Assembly: GCA_014529385.2 (NCBI GenBank)
Contig: CM043942.1
Span: 63,831,184 to 63,895,183, forward strand
Source of the DNA: Adiantum capillus-veneris
Lineage: Eukaryota > Streptophyta > Polypodiopsida > Polypodiales > Pteridaceae
DNA length: 64,000 bases
Direction of reading: 5' to 3'
Below the pieces are notes generated by a model, which saw only the letters and a list, made by a program, of their open reading frames with translations, ran no database searches and had not been told where the DNA came from. Positions 58,673-64,000 of the stretch are shown here, one piece after another; the first letter of the stretch is position 1; every line of letters starts with the position of its first letter. A program made the position numbers and the translations under genes.

Positions 58673-61600
58673 TCAACATTTCACAGGTCCACATGCAATA
58701 TCGGTCAAACATCTTTCATAGAGCACATGATCTAGCTCTAGACACATGTAATGCCTCATATCTTCCGCAGAAGCTCGGCCCAAACCACCACACCCCGCAA
58801 ACAAGTCCAAAACATAGTCATGAGGCTCAGTAAATGTTGCCAGCAACCACCTGACCATATAAAAAATAAATTAGAAACCGAATGCAAACACACATATACC
58901 ATAACATTTACTAGTATCATACTTTGGACTAGTCTTACCGAAAGAACAAAGAAGACCGCTCTGCCCCGCCTCTAAGAATAACACCATCAATCTCAATGGG
59001 GAAGACTACATCATCTATCATGTAGCTACAATCTGCTGGAAACAATCTCTCGGCAATTTTCTCCCCTGCCTCTCTATCATAGAGTGGCACAAGATGGCCA
59101 ATAGGATACCAAAGACACATGGTAAGATCAAGTACCTGCATTAATAAAAAACTCAAAGAATGAATGGCATAGCTACAATGTTTTTAGTTAGGAAATTAAA
59201 CTATGAAACTAAGTTTGTTATCTTACCGCCTCTCTAGTGAGTGGATGCCGATATGCCTTCTTATTACACATGAGAGTCCATGTACGTAAGAGCACAAGTC
59301 CTACCCTAGTTGCATCTGCAATAAAATCTCCAATATGCTCGGCCATGCACATGGTCACTAAAAACCCCTCATCGGCCAAAAACTCACGAGCAACATCCAT
59401 GCACCCTGTCACTAGACCCCTGGAAAATGTGTTCCACTTGGGAACACTCATGCCCTCTACAAAAGTGAATGATGACATGTAAGCATACCATAGTTAGTTG
59501 TAGGTACTAGTCCAAAGAAAAGTTACTTACCCAATGGGATTGGTCCTAGACCATCCACAAGCAAACTTGTAGGAAAATCTACAAAGATAAGCCTAGCAAC
59601 CTCACGACATGGCACACCATCTTTTCTATATAGATTTGTATTCTGTGTCGCAAAAAATTTGTTGATGCTATAAGAAAACCAAACATGAATTATGTTCAAA
59701 ATCATAAAACAATGCAAGAAGAAAATGCAAATAAGTAAGCACTATGAAAATCTACCTATCAAGGGCAAACTTATCAATTTGTGATATATCCACAAGCAAA
59801 ACATCTACAATAGTTTGGTAATGGAACCCTGCAAGAATTATCCAAATTAGCTTTGAATTAGGAAATATGGAAGACAGATATGCTAACAATTTTCTTAAAC
59901 TTACCAACAGATCGTGTGATCGGCCTTCTCTCCCAAGCCTCTCGCCCAAGTGAAGACTTTGCAACAAACGAAGTAGTGTGCACCAATGAGGATGTAGTGG
60001 GCACAATAGAAGAGGGTGCCATATGGGGTATAGTGGTTCCCAAAGAGGACATGCCGGGCTCTGCAGATGGCACAATGGGAGGCATTGAAGAAGGAGTGGA
60101 TTTCCTTGATGTACTTGGAGGCTCCATTTTCCCTTTACCCTTCTTGAGTACATTGCTTGCTAGTGGAGTACCTTGAGAGCCACTCTCAATGGTGTTTTGA
60201 GTAACTCCTTGAGAAACGGGAGGGAGAGACTCTTCTTGTGTCTCTTGTAAGTACTCATCACTCTCATTTTGAAACCCTTCACTCAACAACCATATAGCAC
60301 AATATCACATAAATTAGTACTAAAGTAAGACATATACATTCTCAAAATAAAAGAGCCACTAGTGTTAAGATACTTACTCTTACGTAATTCCAAATATTTC
60401 TTTGGAATAACTCCTAGTGGATAATCCAACCACCAAGGACAAACCTTGGTTTCCCATGTTGTCAGATTCCTTTCAATCAAAGAGGGAGAGAAGATTGTAT
60501 TCTCATCATGTACATCAATCCACTCTCTAGTAAATAATGGGCCTTCATTCAATTCCTGCACCTCAACGCATTGCATAACCCATCTACACAATTTTTAGAG
60601 CATCATCCAATTTGAAAAGCATATAAACGCAATGGCATAATATATGTCATGTATCCAAAAAAAAAAATGGCAGAGTCTCCTTTGTATGGAGAATACTTTT
60701 TCAAAATAAACCATAAACCCTATCTTGGGCTCCCACAAGGGATTTAAGTGTTTTCAACATAGACATTAAACACACACATATTGTCAAAAGAACCATCCAC
60801 CCCATATTCAGGGCTTCCACAGGGAATTTAAGGATTTTTTGTAAACACAAAATGAAATTTCATCATTCTCAAAATGACCCACTGTCACCAAATCATGACA
60901 AAAAAATGAAATGCTCTTTTTTTGTAAAAAGTGCAAGTGGAAGATGCAAACCTGTAAATCACTCTCTTAGCCGACAACACAAGCTCCGGCATCTTCTCAC
61001 TAGAGTCGGAAGACTTCACCGCATCCATTAGATACATAAAAGCCTACATACATAGTAACAATCAAAAAGCACACTCAACTTGATCTTGTGTAAATTAAAA
61101 CATGTCTATATTCTTTTAAAAACAATGGTCAAACGTCTACTTGCAAAATATGATTCTTCATGCTCATCTTGTAGAATAGGTCAAAAGAATTAGGACGTTG
61201 TGGACCTTCTACTTGTATCCTTTCAATCATAAGTGTAGCCTCCCCATGCAAGTGAGCCCAATAAGTCTCCTTTTTCATGTAACTTCTAAAAAGCTTGTAA
61301 TCACCAAAATGAAGATATTGTGGATCCTTAGACTTAGTGCAGCTCATGAGGTGCAAAATTATCTTCTTTCTAGAAGCAATAAGAACAACATACCACTTAA
61401 TCATATAGAAAAACAAAATTGAATGAATACAATTAAAAATGAGAAACTAATAGCTTCAATACCTCTCAGGAGTGATTTTAGAGCTTGTCAAACAATAGAG
61501 CTTATCTCTAGTGATCTTTAGCATTCCAGATTCATTCCATTTAATGCTAAAAAGCAACTTGAAGAACTCATCACCATTAAGAGGATTGGTGATTGACAAG

Positions 61601-63424
61601 TACTTGTAGCCCCTATCTTTCAACCGTTCCTCTTCTACCTTTGTGGCCTTGTCCAGTCTCTTCTTCTTCTCAACATCATTTAGTCCAAGTGCATCTAGCT
61701 TTGCTCTTTCTTTGGACATAAATGCGGTGAACTCATCCTAATACAAAACACTGTATTGAAACCATAATAAAATTTTACATTAATTACCCAACATGTAGAG
61801 TAGGTATCACCTTCCACACAAGTTGAGATATCAATCCACATGGAGTGTTGTACCATGGTGCAACACCATGGTAGTACCTTGCTTCCACAGTCATCTCCAC
61901 CCTAGCCCATTCTCTCATATCAGGTGTCAATTTTTGAAGGATTGATTCTTTATTTGCCATGCCAAATCTTTGAAACATATAAACTTCATGAGTGATGTTT
62001 GGCATGACATGTGCCCTAGAAATGCTGCAGAAAAATTGAAAACAAAGAGTTGAACACAAGCATTGCTTGCAAAAAAATGAGAGTCTACATGCAATTAACA
62101 AACTTACGCATTGGAAGTGTCAAGTGCAAGAATCAACTCTGCTTCTTTTGCTCTGGACAACTCAAGGAATTGGCAATGAACACTAACATGGTATTGACCA
62201 TTGTCCGAGTACCCTATCACACACAAAAAATCATCATTTGTAAAAACAAAGCTTTACAACAAAAGAGTGAAAAGGTTGAAAGATCTTACTATCTTTGATT
62301 CTCTTCCACCATGTTTTTAGCCTATGGTTTCCATCCCATACCAGAAACTTTTTTCCTTTGAGCTCCTGCCATTATCTACCAAGTGATCTCTCGAACTCAG
62401 CATTTCTTTCCCGCCAAAGTGGTCCCCATTCCTCCAAATCCGCTGCGGTCACGGGAATGATATCTCCTCTAGAATCCCCAACGGACACAAGGAAATGCCC
62501 CATAGTTTCTAAATACCCAGCAGAATCAAATGAGGAAATGAGCCATTCTACATCATCTCTAGCAAACCTAATAGCCTCATGCACCATGAGTCGACAAAGT
62601 GGAACCGGAGGAGGCAATGTCTTCTTCTTTACATAAAACTGACTTAGAACATCTTTCATCAAGCCAAGCGAAATTTGCTTGCCTAGGTGTTTGGAATGCT
62701 TATTCTCCTCATCCCCTTCAGGATCACTATCTTCTTCATTGTCATGATGATCTTCAATGTGAACATTGGTCTCTGCATAGAGATAACAAGTGAAAAACAT
62801 TCAATTGTCCAAAAACATATGCAATTAGGATTAGATAGTGTAAAGTATTTAATTTACAAAAATTTTGCCAGAGTCTCCTTTGTACGGAGACAACTTTAAA
62901 AAAAAAAACCGCACACCCTATGTAGGGCTCTCACATGAGATTTAAGGACCTTTTCTCCAACATAAACAAAAACAATACTTAATATTTTCTCTTGCAACTA
63001 TCAATGGTATGTATATAAAAAATGGTTCACCCTTTCTTACTCTCCCACATGGTTATTAATTACCAAACTTTCCAAACGAAAAAGAACGTCCATCAAATTT
63101 AACAATCTACCATTGAAAAATTTATAATATAAACTATTGACATAAAATTATAGCATACACTCATAATTTACCTGTGATCTCTACGTCATCTTCGATGTTG
63201 TTGGAGTCTTCATCAACTTGAGCCTCATCATCAATAAAAACACACCTTTTGAGAATCCTGTTCTTTTTATTTGGTGGAGTGTCCAAATGTCGGACTCGTG
63301 ATGATGTCTCCTGATCGATAGCTCCCTTTGGTATACAACTGGACCTAAGCTTCATGCTCACTTGACGGTTGCTAAAAGGAGAGACTGGAGGTTTTCTTTT
63401 CTTGCTATCCCTCTTTGGTGCCAT
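58673..63424 (-). CDS. ParB/sulfiredoxin-like plus DNA amino-methyltransferase-like protein, 14 exons, one internal stop
   Basis: Exons from the ATG at 63424: 63424-63172, 62772-62290, 62213-62108, 62024-61811, 61737-61463, 61369-61141, 61043-60952, 60583-60378, 60276-59905, 59828-59756, 59667-59531, 59456-59227, 59135-58939 and 58850-58673. All 13 introns are GT-AG and every phase agrees, giving 3,045 nt (1,014 residues plus a TGA stop). A single TAA at codon 218 (62372-62374) breaks it. The N-terminus is basic (MAPKRDSKKRK). Residues about 175-265 look like a ParB/Srx fold, with FLVSVGD and VWDGNHRL. A Ser/Pro-rich linker lies in exon 9. Exon 12 reads LADEGFLVTMCMAEHIGDF. The last exon has VLDLFAGCGG (969-978), then CLELD, an AdoMet-binding motif I at the C-terminus as in permuted beta-class N6/N4 methyltransferases. 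The family call is by eye. An alternative is a C5-methyltransferase-like motif I, but no PCQ motif follows it. Confidence 0.75.
60671..60765. repeat. Intronic repeat, copy 1
   Basis: A segment of about 95 bp starting AGAGTCTCCTTTGTATGGAG and ending near GGGATTTAAG...CAACATA recurs at 62871-62966 in another intron of the same gene. Shorter pieces occur at about 60790-60840 and 58340-58370. Confidence 0.7.
62372..62374 (-). other. Premature TAA in exon 2 of the ParB/methyltransferase-like gene
   Basis: The frame reads ERSLGR, stop, WQELKGKKFLVWDGNHRL. Protein-like sequence continues in the same frame on both sides, so this is a point change (for example CAA or GAA to TAA) and not a splice error. 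Skipping it would need a 14-base intron, which is not credible. The truncated product would be 217 residues without the VWDGNHRL motif or the methyltransferase part. Confidence 0.85.
62871..62966. repeat. Intronic repeat, copy 2
   Basis: It is the counterpart of 60671-60765 (AGAGTCTCCTTTGTACGGAG to CAACATAAAC). It lies in intron 1 of the ParB/methyltransferase-like gene. Confidence 0.7.
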
Positions 63425-63482
63425 TATCTACACAACACATATAATATAGTTTTTAGTTTATATAAGACCACATAAAAAATGC

Positions 63483-63560
63483 AAAAAAAGGGGGAGGTAG
63501 AGCTTCCTCATCATCCGCGTGCCGGCGGATGATGAGGGAGCTCTGCCTCCCCTTTTTTTG
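63483..63560. repeat. Palindrome 1 upstream of the ParB/methyltransferase-like gene
   Basis: The arms read AAAAAAGGGGGAGGTAGAGC and GAGCTCTGCCTCCCCTTTTTT around a CATCATCCGCG...CGGATGATG core. It is near-perfect and lies about 60 bp before the start codon. Confidence 0.9.
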
Positions 63561-63650
63561 TCGACACAGATGATGGGGGAAAAACATTTTAAAAACCTTA
63601 ACCAAAAGACTATTTCCGTCAACACCATTGACAAAGCTCACCAAATCTAC

Positions 63651-63730
63651 AAAAAAAAGGGGAACGTAGAGCTCTCCAATCATCCGCGCGCGCGGATGAT
63701 GGGATTGCTCTGTCTCCTCTTTTTTTTTTG
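63651..63730. repeat. Palindrome 2 upstream of the ParB/methyltransferase-like gene
   Basis: It has the same design, centred on ATCATCCGCGCGCGCGGAT, with more mismatches in the outer arms. It is preceded by ACAAAGCTCACCAAATCTAC, also found before palindrome 3. The two units are spaced about 183 bp apart. Confidence 0.9.
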
Positions 63731-63814
63731 CGTTTTTGATGTGTTTATTGAACAAATAATTTAGGTTTTATTTCAATAACCTTAAGCAAAAGAATTTTTC
63801 CTACAATACAGTTG

Positions 63815-63930
63815 ACAAAGCTCACCAAATCGACAAAAAAAGGGGGAGGCAGAGCTCCCCCATCATCCGCGCGCGCGGATGATGGGGGAGCTCTGCCTCT
63901 CTCTTTTTTTGTAGATTTGGTGAGCTTTGT
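63815..63930. repeat. Palindrome 3: 116 bp, arms about 58 bp
   Basis: The arms match at about 55 of 58 positions, starting ACAAAGCTCACCAAAT and meeting at CCGCGCGCGCGG (63867-63878). It is the most complete of the three and includes the flanking GATTTGGTGAGCTTTGT on the right. Confidence 0.95.
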
Positions 63931-64000
63931 GCTATTTTCATTAATTTTGTGGAGTTAATCCCAAAATTTAATGACATCGATCTGATAGATTGTATGCTTT

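Noticed and set aside
58673-58850. C5-cytosine methyltransferase based on DLFAGCGGLG
   Set aside because: In C5 enzymes the PCQ catalytic motif follows motif I, but here the protein ends 37 residues later. The upstream exons fit a permuted amino-methyltransferase better. It is kept only as an alternative.
1-64000. tRNA, rRNA or organelle-derived genes
   Set aside because: I scanned for T-loop-like GTTCRANNC contexts and familiar rRNA or plastid sequences and saw none. The tRNA-iMet-like strings are retrotransposon primer sites.

Overview
This window looks like nuclear DNA of a land plant with a large, repeat-rich genome. The evidence is a single-exon OVATE family gene (a plant-specific family), plant-type Ty1/copia and chromovirus Ty3/gypsy LTR retrotransposons with initiator-Met tRNA primer sites, En/Spm (CACTA) DNA transposons and plant-style GT-AG introns. 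I cannot fix the species. The make-up, including a ParB-like/DNA-methyltransferase gene I do not know from flowering plants, would suit a fern, lycophyte or similar lineage, but that is inference.

Layout. 1-4141: the 3' part of a decayed copia element with its 3' LTR. 4142-5440: a nearly G-free CT-rich tract. About 5.4-11.3 kb: a decayed CACTA element encoding a TNPD-type transposase. 11.33-12.13 kb: tandem repeats. 12847-16122: a copia element with both LTRs but no reverse transcriptase. 16.3-16.9 kb: a possible NB-ARC remnant. 18488-20128: the OVATE family gene, the only clearly intact host gene. 22671-25402: a small non-autonomous LTR element with a 5-bp target duplication. 25.4-30.6 kb: AT-rich DNA without recognisable genes.

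30605-41084 is a nested block. An LTR element with about 150-bp LTRs (Z) holds a CACTA element (from 31800) and a gypsy gag region (37.3-40.8 kb). The last two are fused at about 37.33 kb by what looks like a deletion. The CACTA interior carries long-armed hairpin modules and TTAGG-like arrays. 43756-45092 is a 1.3-kb element with terminal inverted repeats, flanked by TTAA.

45910-57920 is one chromovirus insertion (TCCT on both sides). Its 3' LTR is split by a 4.4-kb non-autonomous LTR element (Y, a relative of Z). Its 5' LTR is split by a second TTAA-flanked element. Comparing the two LTRs reveals the empty sites.

58673-63424 (minus) is the most interesting locus. It is a 14-exon gene whose intron phases all agree, predicting about 1,014 residues with a ParB/sulfiredoxin-like domain and a C-terminal methyltransferase motif. 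It is broken by a single TAA. Upstream of its start lie three large near-perfect palindromes (63483-63930).

All coordinates, splice sites and family calls come from reading the sequence by eye. No database search was run.
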